Made by a program: the position numbers and the translations under genes | Assembly: GCF_000004075.3 (NCBI RefSeq) | Contig: NC_026659.2 | Location: 29,716,272 to 29,780,271 of the forward strand | Direction of reading: 5' to 3' | Length of the DNA stretch: 64,000 nucleotides | From: Cucumis sativus | Lineage: Eukaryota; Streptophyta; Magnoliopsida; Cucurbitales; Cucurbitaceae | In this document: piece by piece, positions 22,075 to 32,794 of the stretch | Layout of the letters: each line of letters opens with the position of its first letter | Numbering within the stretch: position 1 is the stretch's first letter | Notes under the pieces: generated by a model | Databases searched by the model: none | The model's input: the letters and a program-made list of their open reading frames with translations, nothing else | Told to the model about the DNA's origin: nothing

Positions 22075-22985
22075 GCAGGGAATAATAGTTTATATTCAAC
22101 CTAGTATTGGAACATTCATCCGAGTACAGCCCTTAGAGACCGTGAAATCCAACAATGGAATGAGATAAAACAACATCTCAGCATTCCTAGCAGCAACCTT
22201 GGCTATGATAAACCTATATGGAATCTATCTTCGGGTGGAAATTTCAATGTGACTTCTGTTAAAAATTCCATACATTTTATGGACCTGAGAGATGAAATCA
22301 ACATCCGCCTACTTGTTTTAAAAAACATTTGGAAATCCAACCTCACAAAAAGTGCAAGTTCTTCCTATGGTCTCTTCTCCGTATATAATTGTCTAAACAC
22401 TATTGAGAAACTTAAAAAAAAAGGCTTCCAACCTGTAATCTAAACCCAAATTGATGTGTCCTTTGCAAAAGTGAAGCTGAAGACTCCGATAACTTATTTA
22501 CTACTTGTGTTGTTGCCTCTTCAATTTGGGATAAAATTTTCCATTGACAAATTGGAGAAATCACCACATCTACAGTCTCTCTCTGCAAAGATCTTAGTAG
22601 CATAAATCAAATAAACAAAAAGGAGACTATCATATTCACTACCATTGCAGCCTCTCTCTCTTTAGATCATTTGGCTCGAAAGAAATTATAGAATCTTCAA
22701 CGGGCATGAAAGAACGGAGCAAGAAATTATATGGGAAAACATCAAACCCCTCACTAGTTTTTGGTGCACCAAAAGTTAAATTTTTTTAAAATTACAATGT
22801 TTGTACTATCGCTTTAAATATCAATGCTTTTGTTTAATGTTGGGTCTGTTTGGACTCTTCTCTAGCCCTTTTTTATTGTTCTTTGCTTCCTATTGATTGA
22901 TTATTAATGAAACAGTGATAATGAGAATAATGAGGAGGTGTCCGAGTGCACTTATTGACTTTTGTATTTTTTTTTTTTTAAAAAT
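22075..22985 (+). mobile_element. LINE, 5'-truncated, RT C-terminal and zf-RVT part
   Basis: Conceptual words such as ALRDREIQQWNEIKQHLSIP, then KPIWNLSSGGNFNVTSVKNS, LKNIWKSN and C(V)LCKSEAE...D show the region after the reverse transcriptase and the zinc-binding reverse transcriptase (zf-RVT) domain. The frame shifts and stops several times, so it is dead. After 22800 comes the family 3' end ('ATGAGGAGGTGTCCGAGTGC') and an A/T-rich tail. Confidence 0.75.
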
Positions 22986-23778
22986 ACTCAACCTGGTATT
23001 TAGTGGATAATCATAATTAGTTTTATAGTTTATAAATATATTTTCAAACACATTGAAAAATGGTCTTAAATTGGAATTTAATTTTTTAAATATATGTTAC
23101 TAATTACCACAGATATGAAAACATGAAATACAATCATGTTTCTCTTAAATGTATATAGTACTAATAAAAGAAAAATAGTAGGGTGTACCTTAAGCAAAAA
23201 CTTTCATTAGGTGTCTTTTATTGATTAAGGAAGTATACTATCCAAAATTTATTTCAACAAATATATATACCTAAACCAAAAGTGTGAAATAAGGATATAC
23301 AGTTAGAATGATAAATCTAGAAATAAATATCTATTAACTTTTTTTTTCTCAAAGTTGTAAGTGCATTGTGAAGGAAAATCAAATTCCTTTACAAATAAAC
23401 ATCAAATCAACCTAGTAATGTCTAAATGTCAGATTCAATTCACAAGGTTAAGTTAGTTTAGAAATGTTGTATATAGAGAAAAGATTAATTTCTATAAATA
23501 TGTAAATCTATGTGAAGTATATTATAACACTTTACTATACAAAGATTATCACCCTAATTATAATACCACAAATAATATATTCCAATATAGGATCATTAGA
23601 GAAAGCTGAGTTTGCATGCCTTATTTTAAAACAACTCACCCTTGGTTATATATTCATATATCTTCATTGTTCAACTTTATTTAAAAAGACCCTAAAAAGT
23701 TCAAACCATTATTGTATATATATATCTTCACTAATCGATCCAATCTTAATTTGTGTCTAGTTTTTCTTACTTTGATCA
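22986..23778 (+). promoter_or_regulatory. Spacer and promoter of clade D gene 1
   Basis: Positions 22986-23460 are AT-rich with nothing recognisable. From about 23465 the sequence matches 27830-28078 upstream of the second clade D gene (shared 'GGATCATTAGAGAAAGCTGAG' type words), so this is the conserved promoter. TTTAAAAAGACCC near 23680 is the likely TATA position. Confidence 0.5.
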
Positions 23779-24720
23779 ATGGACTTCAAATCATCATCTG
23801 ATCTCCAAATCTTCCTACTTCTTCTTCTTGCCTCCATAGCTTTTCCTTTTATTTGGGCACGTGATCTTCATGATATCAAAAAATCCCAACTTCTATTTCC
23901 TCAACATCTTCTAGGAAGTAGTAAAGGTCACAACATAGAAGGAATCCATACCATCAAAATGCACCTCCAACGTTATGGTTACTTAAGCAAAAACTATAAC
24001 ATTATCGATACGAACGGTGCTTATAATAACGCCTTCGACGACCACCTAGAATCCGCCATAAAAAAATATCAAATGTTCTTCAAGCTTCCCAAGAGTGGAG
24101 TCTTAGACATGGAGACATTACACCAAATGTCACAAGCACGATGTTCGGTTCCCGACATATTCGAGAACAACGAGAACGAGACGAGCGTGACAACAAGTAA
24201 TCTCCATATAGGAAGTAAGTACACATTTTTTCCAGGGAGAGTGAAATGGCCAGATTCTCTTAATTACCGACTAACATACGCACTCGTTAACAATTTCCCG
24301 GAAGAGTTTAAGGAGTCGGTGAGAACGGCATTTGAGATATGGTACGGACGCAGTCGCTTCAATTTCACAGAAGTCAGTGAGAACGAAGGGGGGAATATAA
24401 GAATAAGCTTCGAGAGAGGAGTCCATGGCGATTATCATCCTTTCACTAAGAATTCAAAAACTTTGGCACATACGTTTGCACCAATCGATGGGAGATTTCA
24501 CTTCAATGCTGATAAACCTTTTTCAGTTGATGTTACATATAATGCGTATCATTTGAGGACTGTGGCATTGCATGAGCTTGGACATGCATTTGGGTTGGCT
24601 CATAGCCCAAGTGAAGATGCCATTATGTTTCCCACTATACCTACTAATCTTGAAAAGGATTTAGATATGGATGATATTGAAGGATTGTGGGAATTATATG
24701 ATGGATTTGGTGTTGCTTAA
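23779..24720 (+). CDS. MMP-like protein, clade D, variant cysteine switch
   Basis: A 313-residue secreted MMP homologue with signal peptide about 1-27. The cysteine switch reads ARCSVPD (120-126): the cysteine is kept but Pro and Gly of PRCG are replaced by Ala and Ser. The calcium loop, normally HGDGxPFDGxGG, reads HGDYHPFTKNSK before TLAH. The Asp-Gly and Gly-Gly residues are therefore gone, although the zinc-binding His and Asp remain. The active site HELGHAFGLAHS (265-276) and Met-turn Met283 (MFP) are intact. The C-terminus extends slightly (LYDGFGVA). It could be a protease with altered latency and metal stability. The frame is fully open and conserved with the gene at 28079, so it is not simply decayed. 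Confidence 0.9.
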   Translation: MDFKSSSDLQIFLLLLLASIAFPFIWARDLHDIKKSQLLFPQHLLGSSKGHNIEGIHTIKMHLQRYGYLSKNYNIIDTNGAYNNAFDDHLESAIKKYQMFFKLPKSGVLDMETLHQMSQARCSVPDIFENNENETSVTTSNLHIGSKYTFFPGRVKWPDSLNYRLTYALVNNFPEEFKESVRTAFEIWYGRSRFNFTEVSENEGGNIRISFERGVHGDYHPFTKNSKTLAHTFAPIDGRFHFNADKPFSVDVTYNAYHLRTVALHELGHAFGLAHSPSEDAIMFPTIPTNLEKDLDMDDIEGLWELYDGFGVA

Positions 24721-24811
24721 TTATTAATTTACTATAAACCTGTTTGTGTGTTGTTTTTAAAGTTGGACACAATTCGAATATATATATGGATGTTTTCATT
24801 TTTCTTATCTT

Positions 24812-25985
24812 TTGGTGTTGGGGAAAGGTTTATTATTAATAATGTTATAATAGTATGTGTTTAAAAAGGGATTATAAATGATTGTGTTATGATATCGTGG
24901 GTGGTTTGTGAGAAGGATTATAATAATTAGTGTTATCATAATATTTGTTTGAGGTAAGGATTATGAAAATGATTTATTATTATTATTTTTAAAAAATGTG
25001 TATTCTAAATCTAATACACAAATATTCGTATATTTAATTTATCAAATTGTAATATTTTGTAAAACAAGTTTCATTAGTTTTCTGAAATACGATCATTTTC
25101 AACGTTTTTTATGTAAACGTTTCGTGCCAATAAATTATTAATTTTTTAAATTCGTATTCTAACTCCAATACACAAATTATATATATTTAATTTACCAAAT
25201 CATCATAGTTTTCTTAAAACAATTTTTAGTATTTTCTTCAGGGACGACGTTTATTTTCAACATTTTTTAACGTTGGGTCGTTACATATGGTGCGGATAAA
25301 TTATACTTTTGTTTTTAAATTGATATCTTAAATGCAATACACAAATTGCGTATATTTAACGATTGATTGAAACTAATGAGTGACAACATAATTTCATTCA
25401 AATGAAACGATGTACGAAGAACAAAATAGTTTCTAGGAAGAGAGTTATAAATTGAAGTCAATTACATGGCAATGCACGAGCAAAAATTATTATTATTATT
25501 TTAAATTATTGTTTTTGTAAAACAATTTGTAATAATTTTTTAAAATACGACGTCTATTTTCAACATCTTTACGTAATCGTTATCTCCTAATAAATTATTA
25601 TTTTTTTTTAAAATTCATATTTTAACTCAAATACACAAATATTGTATATTTAATTTACCAAATCGTCCTAGTTTTTGTAATGCATGAGGAAAAAAAAAGA
25701 TCTTGGGATGGGATGTAGTCACACCAAATTTTCTAACTCAAGAGTAAAAGAAGAAATGAACTTTTAAATTCATGTGAATGTACTAAATTTATAACTTATA
25801 AACAAACTATGTTTTTTAAATAAAAAGATTAAAATTAACAAAATTGACGAAGGGTTATGAAGGATTGAGAAAAGATTGAGGAAAGATTGAGGAAGCTATG
25901 TTATGAAGAGTTATGATAACCCTTCCCCATTAAGGATATATAACTCTTTCGGCTCCATAATCATTTCTCTCCTCCAAACACACCC
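24812..25985. mobile_element. Harbinger-type element, second copy
   Basis: The right end, reverse complemented, is GGGTGTGTTTGGAGGAG, followed on the plus strand by TTA (25986-25988). The left end near 24812 (TTGGTGTTGGGGAAAGG) is degraded and its exact base is uncertain. The interior repeats the same 'AATACACAAAT...CAACGTTTTT' units as the element at 8237-9989, and GTTATGATAACCCTTCCCC sub-terminal words are shared. It begins about 90 bases after the stop of the clade D gene. Positions about 25355-25500 do not match the other copy. Confidence 0.6.
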
Positions 25986-26084
25986 TTATTGTTGTAATAT
26001 ACGATCGATCCTCCTTCGGTTTGAATTTGTTCGGTTTTATTTGAAAAGAAAGAAAGAAGAAAAACAAGCATCCATAAATGTTGA

Positions 26085-26790
26085 TATCTTCAACAAGCTG
26101 CCTTGTAAGGCTAAGATCCCCAAAAATGCAGATTCTTCTTTTGTACTCTCATTTATAGGTATTTAAATACTGTCGATGTTAATTCAAAGAAAACTTCCTG
26201 CCCTTAACCTTAATCCAAATCGGTGCTCCTTATGCTGCCAACATTTTTGAAGACCTGGACCACATTTTCATGGGTTGTAGATTTGTCAGAGTTAGGGTTG
26301 AAGATAGAAAGTCTCTTATCATGGAAGCTTCAACATCACAACGTTTCCTCTCTATGTTTTGAGTTGTATGTTATAAAACAACAAAACAAAAAAGGCATCA
26401 TTAAATTCAATACCATCTCGGCTATGTTATAGAAGGTTTGGTTGGAAAGAAATGCACCTATCTTTAAAGAAAAATTGTTGGATCCATTAACATTTGGGAG
26501 GAGATATATGCCCTTTCAGGTTTTTGGGCTACTAGATCCCCTTTATTTACCAACGATAGCACTAGCTTTATTGCTATCAATCTTCATGCTTTCTAATTGT
26601 TTGTACTTGCTTGGGGATTGTCTATAGCCCTTTTTATTTTGTTTGGGTTGTTTCCTTACTTCTAGTGTATTTCTTTCTATATATTAATGAAGCTAGTGTG
26701 GATGATGAGGGTCCTAAGGTGGTGTCCACCTAGTGGAGATGTCGAGATGCATCTACTATCCCATCATATCATTTTTCGAATAAAAAGAAA
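26085..26790 (+). mobile_element. LINE 3' fragment
   Basis: The words KLPCKAKIPKNADSSF, LPALNLNPNRCSLCCQHFED and LDHIFMGC mark the zf-RVT domain, followed by VWLERNAPIF. The standard 3' end GGTGTCCACCTAGTGGAGATG comes at about 26720 and an A-rich tail follows. The frame is broken. It sits about 100 bases after the Harbinger-type element. Confidence 0.75.
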
Positions 26791-28078
26791 AAGAAAATAT
26801 AATAGCGGTTAGAAAATATATCTTGGATGTTTTTCTTTTAGAGGGTGTTTAGACGCCCGATGAAATTGAAATACAATGTAATGTAATTCAAATTTCTATT
26901 TGGATTGACGCTTTGAGTCCAAAGTCACTTTTTCTTTGTACATCTATGTTGATCGCACATCTTGTCTCATACATACTACCCTACCTAACTTAAAACATGA
27001 CAGGTCGATATTAGATTCAAACTAAACTTTAAAAGTAGAAAAATAAATTGAATTATGTACAAGTTATAATAAAATTTTAGATTATATCAATGATATCTAG
27101 TGATAGACTGTCTATTAATAGTAAAACAAATGTTTAATATCACTATCTATCAATACAACTGTGAGTAAAATCTGAAAAATTTTGATACACGTTGAAAAAT
27201 ATTTTGTCAATTTTTTTTTAAAAAATAGCTCCATTAAATCAAAAGCATAAGAATTTTGATATTGTTTCCATCGAAAATCAAACAAATCGTACCTGAAAAG
27301 AAGCACACTCCCAAATAATATTTTGTTTTCCCTTTTAACTTCACAATCAATCACAGACATCTCATTAATCAGTTCAAAAACGGATGACCATAACATATTC
27401 ATAACCAACAAATGCATTAAAATTTTATACAAATCCAGTTTTGTTCTTGGTCCCAAAAAAAAGAATGTTGTAGTGGTTGAACGTCATATATACTACAGAA
27501 AGAGTCAAATTTGTAGTGATATAGCTAAGAGAAGTTAGAAAGGATTAGTAGTCCGAACCACTATAATTTTACCAGGTCAAGTTCTTCATTACTATATATA
27601 CTACTATATTTAACAAATACTAATTTGTTATAATTTGTTCTTGAAGAAGTCAGAAGTGTTCATTGGGAAAGAAAAATTAATTAAATATTCATTTCATAAA
27701 TAAACATGGAAACAACCAAGTAATTATCTCAAATGTGTGTTAGGTTTAATCTAATTATTAACTTTTCCAAAGAAAGATCATATCCATATTATAAAGAAAT
27801 TAGTTTACGAATGTTCCACATACAGAGGGAGAATATTGATTTCTATAAACATATAAATCTATATAAAGTATATAACACCTTACCACAAAGATCATCGCCC
27901 TAATTACAATACCAAAAAATATACTCCAATTTAGAATCATTAAAGAAAGCTGAGATTGCATACATTACATCATCTCTTGTTCATACATTTCCATTTTAAA
28001 ATGTCCCAAAGTTCAGTTTCAAACTATATATTATATATATCTTCAAAGAATATCTTTAATTTTCATAAATTTGATTCA
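26791..28078 (+). promoter_or_regulatory. Spacer and promoter of clade D gene 2
   Basis: Positions 26791-27800 are AT-rich with no supportable gene; open frames around 27115-27538 overlap on both strands and look random. Positions 27830-28078 match the promoter of the clade D gene at 23779. Confidence 0.45.
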
Positions 28079-29020
28079 ATGGATTTCAAATCATTACATC
28101 TCCAACTATTCCTACTTCTTCTTACCTTCTTATTATTATTTCACCCTATTTCATCACGTGATCTCAATCACATCCATGGACCATCTCAATTTCTATTTCC
28201 CAAATATCTCATAGGAAGTCGTAAGGGTCACAACCTTGAAGGAACCCACACCATCAAAACGTACCTCCAACGTTACGGTTACTTAAGCAAAAGCTACAAC
28301 ATTATTGATACCAACGGCGTTTATAATAATGCCTACGATGAGCAGCTAGAATCCTCCATCAAAAAATATCAAAAGTTCTTCCAGCTTAACCAGAGTGGCA
28401 TTTTAGACACAGAGACGTTACGCCAAATGTCACAGTCAAGATGTTCAGTTCCCGACTTTTTCGAGAGCGATGACAACGAAACGAGCATGACAACGAGTAA
28501 TCTCCACATGGGAAGTAGGTTCAAATTTTTTCCGGGGAGACCGAAATGGCCGGATTCGAAGAATTACAGTCTTACATTCTCGTTCATTAATAATTTCCCA
28601 GGAATATTTAAGGGGGAAGTGGGGGACGCGTTTTTGGCATGGTACGAACGAAGCCGATTTTTCTTCACAGAAGTTCCCGAGGGCGAAGAGTCTGATATAA
28701 AAATAAGCTTTGAAGTAGGAGACCATGGAGATGGGCATCCTTTTCGAGTAGGAGTTTTGGCACATGCATTTACACCAACAGATGGAAGACTTCACTTCAA
28801 TGGAGATGAACCATTTTCATCTGAAGTTGCAGAGGGTAAGTATCATGTGAGAAGTGTGGCACTGCACGAGCTTGGACATTCACTTGGGTTGGCGCATACA
28901 GAAATTTTAGATGCCATTATGTATCCCACCCTACCTCCTAATTTTGCTAAGAGTATAAATAGCGATGATGTTAATGGACTTTGGGCATTGTATGATAATT
29001 TTCATATTGGTGGTCCATAA
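28079..29020 (+). CDS. MMP-like protein, clade D, variant cysteine switch
   Basis: A 313-residue sister of the protein at 23779. The ATG at 28079 is chosen because MDFKS matches the sister; an upstream in-frame extension begins at TTG. The signal peptide is about 1-27. The switch reads SRCSVPD (120-126). The calcium loop is shortened: HGDGHPF is followed directly by RVGVLAH, two residues fewer than PFDGxGGxLAH. The active site HELGHSLGLAHT (263-274) has Thr in place of the usual Ser after the third His. Met-turn is Met281 (MYP). Coding capacity is intact. Secreted localisation is likely; protease activity is probable but less certain than for the other clades. Confidence 0.9.
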   Translation: MDFKSLHLQLFLLLLTFLLLFHPISSRDLNHIHGPSQFLFPKYLIGSRKGHNLEGTHTIKTYLQRYGYLSKSYNIIDTNGVYNNAYDEQLESSIKKYQKFFQLNQSGILDTETLRQMSQSRCSVPDFFESDDNETSMTTSNLHMGSRFKFFPGRPKWPDSKNYSLTFSFINNFPGIFKGEVGDAFLAWYERSRFFFTEVPEGEESDIKISFEVGDHGDGHPFRVGVLAHAFTPTDGRLHFNGDEPFSSEVAEGKYHVRSVALHELGHSLGLAHTEILDAIMYPTLPPNFAKSINSDDVNGLWALYDNFHIGGP

Positions 29021-29449
29021 TTTCGATATCCACAACATCTTGGAGGGGTTCTTTTCTTTGTAATAAGGATATTTTTATTTTTTCCCTTTTATCTTATGTT
29101 TTTAAATTTCTTAGTGTTGCAATGTACAAGTACAACCCTCTATAATAATTTGTGGATTGATGTTTTCTTTTTCTCCTCCTCATCTTAATCTTCCATTTAC
29201 ACAATATGCATAGTTTTTTTACGTATTCCACCGTCTCCTCCCGTGAATTACAAACTTAACTTTCAATTCAACTTATTAAAGTTGAACACAATAACTAATT
29301 TAATTTTGATAAAGCCACTTATTCCAATTTAATTATATTAATTGCAATAGTTAATTTAAAAAAAAAATTGTATTATTGATTAATAGAAAGTAATAATTAG
29401 AAAAAAAATAGTAAAGATTTAATAATATTATTGATGAATATTGTGTTTT
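29021..29449. other. Spacer
   Basis: 3' flank of the clade D gene, AT-rich, no gene seen. Confidence 0.4.
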
Positions 29450-30025
29450 CTGAGTCTGTTAACAAGGATCTCAATTTCGTGCTTCGTGAAAAATAGTTTT
29501 TTCTTGATGCAATGTCCATCAAGATATCATTTTATCTTAAATCCAAAATTATAATTTTTTTTCTTGATAGACAATGCCCATCAATATATAATTTTTCTTA
29601 ATGGACCTTGTCCATGATATTCTTTTGGTCTTTGTCCATCAAGAGACCGAAGACCCATCCAGAAAATTATAAACTCATCAAGAAACCCAAAACAAATATT
29701 TTTTTTTTTATGATGGCAATTGCAAATAAGAAAAATTCATCCCTTGATGAGCCTCGTTGTAGTCAGTCAACTAATATATTATTCTTGATTGTTGTGGACT
29801 ATCAACAAAATTAAGGAAACTTTGTCCATCAAGAAAAGTAAGAATCTACATTTTTTTTAATGTTTTTTCGTATTTCTTCAACAAAATAAGGAAAATTTTC
29901 TTGACCTACATGACCGTCAAGATAAACATTGTATCAAAAAAATTATTTTTCTTGATGGTACCTTGCCATGATCATCAAGAAATCAAAATTTGTGTGCATA
30001 AATAAAGATCAAATTTGTAGTAGTG
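29450..30025. mobile_element. CACTA-type element end with sub-terminal repeats
   Basis: The right end reads ...AAATTTGTAGTAGTG (ends 30025); reverse complemented it is CACTACTACAAATTT, a CACTA terminus. Upstream, the words CTTGATGG, GTCCATCAAGA and GCCATGATCATCAAG recur many times in both orientations, as in CACTA sub-terminal regions. No matching left terminus was found, so the start is approximate and the element may be truncated. No transposase is seen. Confidence 0.6.
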
Positions 30026-30794
30026 ACTTTGTAAATGCTCTCACAAAAACTAATATCTTTCCCTCTCAAATGTAGACCACAGTACTTGAATATTAAAATA
30101 TTAAAGCTTAGGCTCCCACCCAGTACAAAATAGGCCTTTTATGTCAGCTTAAAACAGCCATTTTATATGTTCAATGTCAATTTGCAACCAACATTGAAGT
30201 TCATGTTTTAGAAGGTCTATAATGTTAGTTATTTTCAATGTAGATTTAAAATTTTCATTCCTATCATGTTCAATGTCATTTCTTAACCCTAAAACTGACA
30301 TTTTATATTGTCTTCCATTCAACTTTTACCCAATCTTTTAAAAATAATTTTGCAGTCCATTTTTTTGTTGATGAAAAAGTTAACATTGACATTTAATGTA
30401 TTCGTTTTGTGTCAGAAATGTCTGTCATTGTAGTTTTTAAAAAAATAATAAAAAAACTATTTGTCCTGCTCTAATACATGTGTGTTTGCTCTCTGCTCTT
30501 TGCATAGCAAACAATGATATCTCTTCCACCTATTAATTAACCAAACTCAAACCTAAATTTTATAACATACTTCCAAAGAGCACTAGAATAAAGAATATGA
30601 ACTTTGGGATGATGAGGGCACTATAAAAGTACTCACTTAGTCAACACAACATCTCTAACCTCCATTTACTTGGCGTGAGAAAATTTTGGCCCATGCCTTT
30701 TCCACCTACCCTACCAATGTTGGGGAAGTATTTTAGAAGTCGAACTCGCAATTTCTTAGAATAAGATTCTTCTCTTTCTGAAGTAGTCTTCGCT
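30026..30794. other. Spacer with possible small elements
   Basis: At 30122-30437 words such as CAATGTCA/TAATGTTAG recur between 'GTACAAAATAGGCC' and 'GTCATTGTAGTTTTT', which could be a worn CACTA-like element. At 30604 'GGGATGATGAGGGCACTATA' resembles a LINE 3' tail. Neither is firm. Confidence 0.35.
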
Positions 30795-31023
30795 TTTGAG
30801 AGACTTCATTTTGATACTGATGAAGCTTGGTTCATTGGGTGCTGTTTCTGGTTATTTTGGTGCGGAAATTGTGGCTTTGCATGAGATTGAACATATTCTT
30901 GACCTTCAACGTAGCACTGTTGAAGGAGCTATGTTATGTTTCTGATTATACCTAATAGAGAGATACCAAGGGTTTGCATGATGATGAAAGTATTGCTAGA
31001 ATCCAAAGCCTCCATAGAGTGAC
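30795..31023 (+). pseudogene. MMP catalytic-domain remnant, clade E
   Basis: The words RLHFDTDEAW, then after a frameshift LGAVSGYF, IVALHEIEHILDLQRSTVEGAM, are followed by KGLHDDE-, I-A-I-type remnants and a final stop at 31023. They match the C-terminal third of the gene at 31768-32730. The zinc site is destroyed (HEIEHILDLQR instead of HEIGHILGLQH), and there is a frameshift and a stop. The 5' two thirds are missing. It lies tail to tail with its closest relative. (The longest motif quoted is broken in the DNA frame as described.). Confidence 0.8.
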
Positions 31024-31767
31024 TTATTAAAATTTAATTTTAGCGACTTAATTAGAGAAACTTCTTCAAAATTTTAGTGTTTTGGACTTGAAGTAATCTT
31101 AAGTTATAAAAAGAATTAGAATAATATTCTAACTTCTTGGCCAAAGGGATGAGGTCGAGCAGGTCACCAAACCCTTGATCCAAACTCCCCTCTTTTTCAT
31201 ATTTAATTAGACCCTAGGGTGTGGTTTTCTTGTTCTAGTTTCGCCATTTTCTTGATTTGATAGTTTGTAAACTCTATCATCAAGTCAAGTATACATTTTT
31301 ACCCCAAAATCACTCATAATGATTTATATGTAATTTACATATATTATAACGAAGGAGAGCGATTAAGGTGCAACTTAGGCTGCAACTAATTCTACATGCT
31401 TCCTTCCTTTCGTGCATACAAATAAACTAAAAGAAATCATTAGAGAAGGTTAAAAAAGTGTTGCTTGGCATGTTATTATTGGGCGCAGCCTTGAGAGATA
31501 TAATGTACGATAGATAATGGGTAATGTTTGACTGCGTCCAAATATTTTCCTGAACATTAAAACTTTAGTCGTTCCTTAACAAATAAAATATACTTAATTT
31601 CACTATTATATATTCACAATATTAATTTGGATAGAACTAATACAACAAACCTAAACATTATTCAACAACAATAAGACATTGTACATGTACTTTTCATAAT
31701 AATTAACTTAAATTCTAACTAAAACCAATAGAAGTATACACAAATATCTTTTAGTGTATCAATTGTA
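31024..31767. other. Convergent spacer between the pseudogene and clade E gene 1
   Basis: AT-rich. It contains the 3' flanks of both convergent copies. No gene or clear element. Confidence 0.4.
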
Positions 31768-32730
31768 TCAAACTCGATAAAGAGCCTTAATTCCAGCAAT
31801 ATCATCTCCATGCAAACCCTTAGTAACTCCCTCTGGTATACTTGGAAACATAATAGCCTCTTCAATAGTGCTATGTTGAAGCCCGAGAATATGTCCAATC
31901 TCATGCAAAGCTACAGTTTCCACATCAAAATAACCTGAAATAGCACCCACAGACCAAGCGTCATCACCATCAAAATGAAGCCTTCCATCCGTTGGTGCAT
32001 AAGCATGAGCTAAAACTCCTCCCACACCGTCAAATGGAGCGTTGTCTCCATGTTCGCCTCTTTCAAAGCTTATTTTGATATCAGCTTTTCTATAATCTGC
32101 AACATGTGAAAATTTGAAATGGGTATTCAAACTCCATTTTGAGAAAGCTCTTGACACTGGTTTTATTGCATCAATTGGGTAGTTTGGAAGAAATCCATAG
32201 CTTAAGTGGAGCTTTGAAGATGGCCATTTCAGGTTTCCTTCAAAGAAGGTAAAGTGAGAGACTTTGTGGAAATGAGTATGGCCATTATTTGTGAAATTTT
32301 GGTTTCTTTTTTTGGTTTTTTTGTTTTTGATTACATCTTGAACTCCACATCTAGGCATGGCTATTTGAGCAATGGTGTTGGAGTCCAAGATTCCTGAGGG
32401 CGCAAGATTGTGGTTTGTTTGGTATGTTTTAAGGGCAGATTCCAAGATATGATCAAAAGTGTCATCAAAGATGGGGTTGGAGTGTTTTTGGATATTGGTA
32501 GTAATGTAACCAAAACGTTGAAGGTATTTTTTTATTTGATGAATGCCTTGTTTTGTATCACCTAAATGACATCCTTGGAGATTCTTGAGAAACATTAAGG
32601 AATTGGATGAGTTCATGTTTTGAGAACTATGTTTCAAGATAATTGGAGATGATGTATTTGGATTAGGGAAGAGGGAAAGAAATAAAAGGGTGAAAGGGAA
32701 GATAATTTGAAGAGCTTTGGGAGAGGCCAT
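31768..32730 (-). CDS. Matrix metalloproteinase, clade E, intronless
   Basis: A 320-residue secreted MMP. The signal peptide is residues 1-27. A longer linker follows, then GCHLGDTKQGIH (53-64) at the start of the propeptide with an extra cysteine (Cys54). The cysteine switch PRCGVQD is at 126-132. A basic insert (KNKKTKKRNQ, about 135-144) precedes the catalytic domain and could be a protease-sensitive activation site. The metal loop is EHGDNAPFDGVGGVLAH, active site HEIGHILGLQHS 276-287 and Met-turn Met294 (MFP). There is no intron at HLSYG|FLP, where its two sister genes have one. Transcription should start from the TATAAATA at 32794-32787. Confidence 0.93.
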   Translation of the reverse strand: MASPKALQIIFPFTLLFLSLFPNPNTSSPIILKHSSQNMNSSNSLMFLKNLQGCHLGDTKQGIHQIKKYLQRFGYITTNIQKHSNPIFDDTFDHILESALKTYQTNHNLAPSGILDSNTIAQIAMPRCGVQDVIKNKKTKKRNQNFTNNGHTHFHKVSHFTFFEGNLKWPSSKLHLSYGFLPNYPIDAIKPVSRAFSKWSLNTHFKFSHVADYRKADIKISFERGEHGDNAPFDGVGGVLAHAYAPTDGRLHFDGDDAWSVGAISGYFDVETVALHEIGHILGLQHSTIEEAIMFPSIPEGVTKGLHGDDIAGIKALYRV

Positions 32731-32786
32731 TTTCTCTTTAAGAGATATTAGTTATTTTGGTGCAAAATACTTGAGATTTTCAAGCC

Positions 32787-32794
32787 TATTTATA
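32787..32794 (-). promoter_or_regulatory. TATA box of clade E gene 1
   Basis: TATAAATA on the minus strand, about 57 bases upstream of the ATG at 32730. The same box at similar spacing precedes both sister genes. Confidence 0.7.

Noticed and set aside
27115-27538. Overlapping open frames of 113 and 71 codons on opposite strands
   Set aside because: No domain or homology within the window; typical chance frames in AT-rich DNA.
23779-29020. Clade D genes as pseudogenes
   Set aside because: Despite variant switch and calcium loop, both frames are complete with intact zinc site and conserved promoter, so they are reported as genes.
30122-30437. Complete CACTA-like element
   Set aside because: Termini only loosely match the CACTA rule and no target duplication is seen; left as a possibility in the spacer entry.
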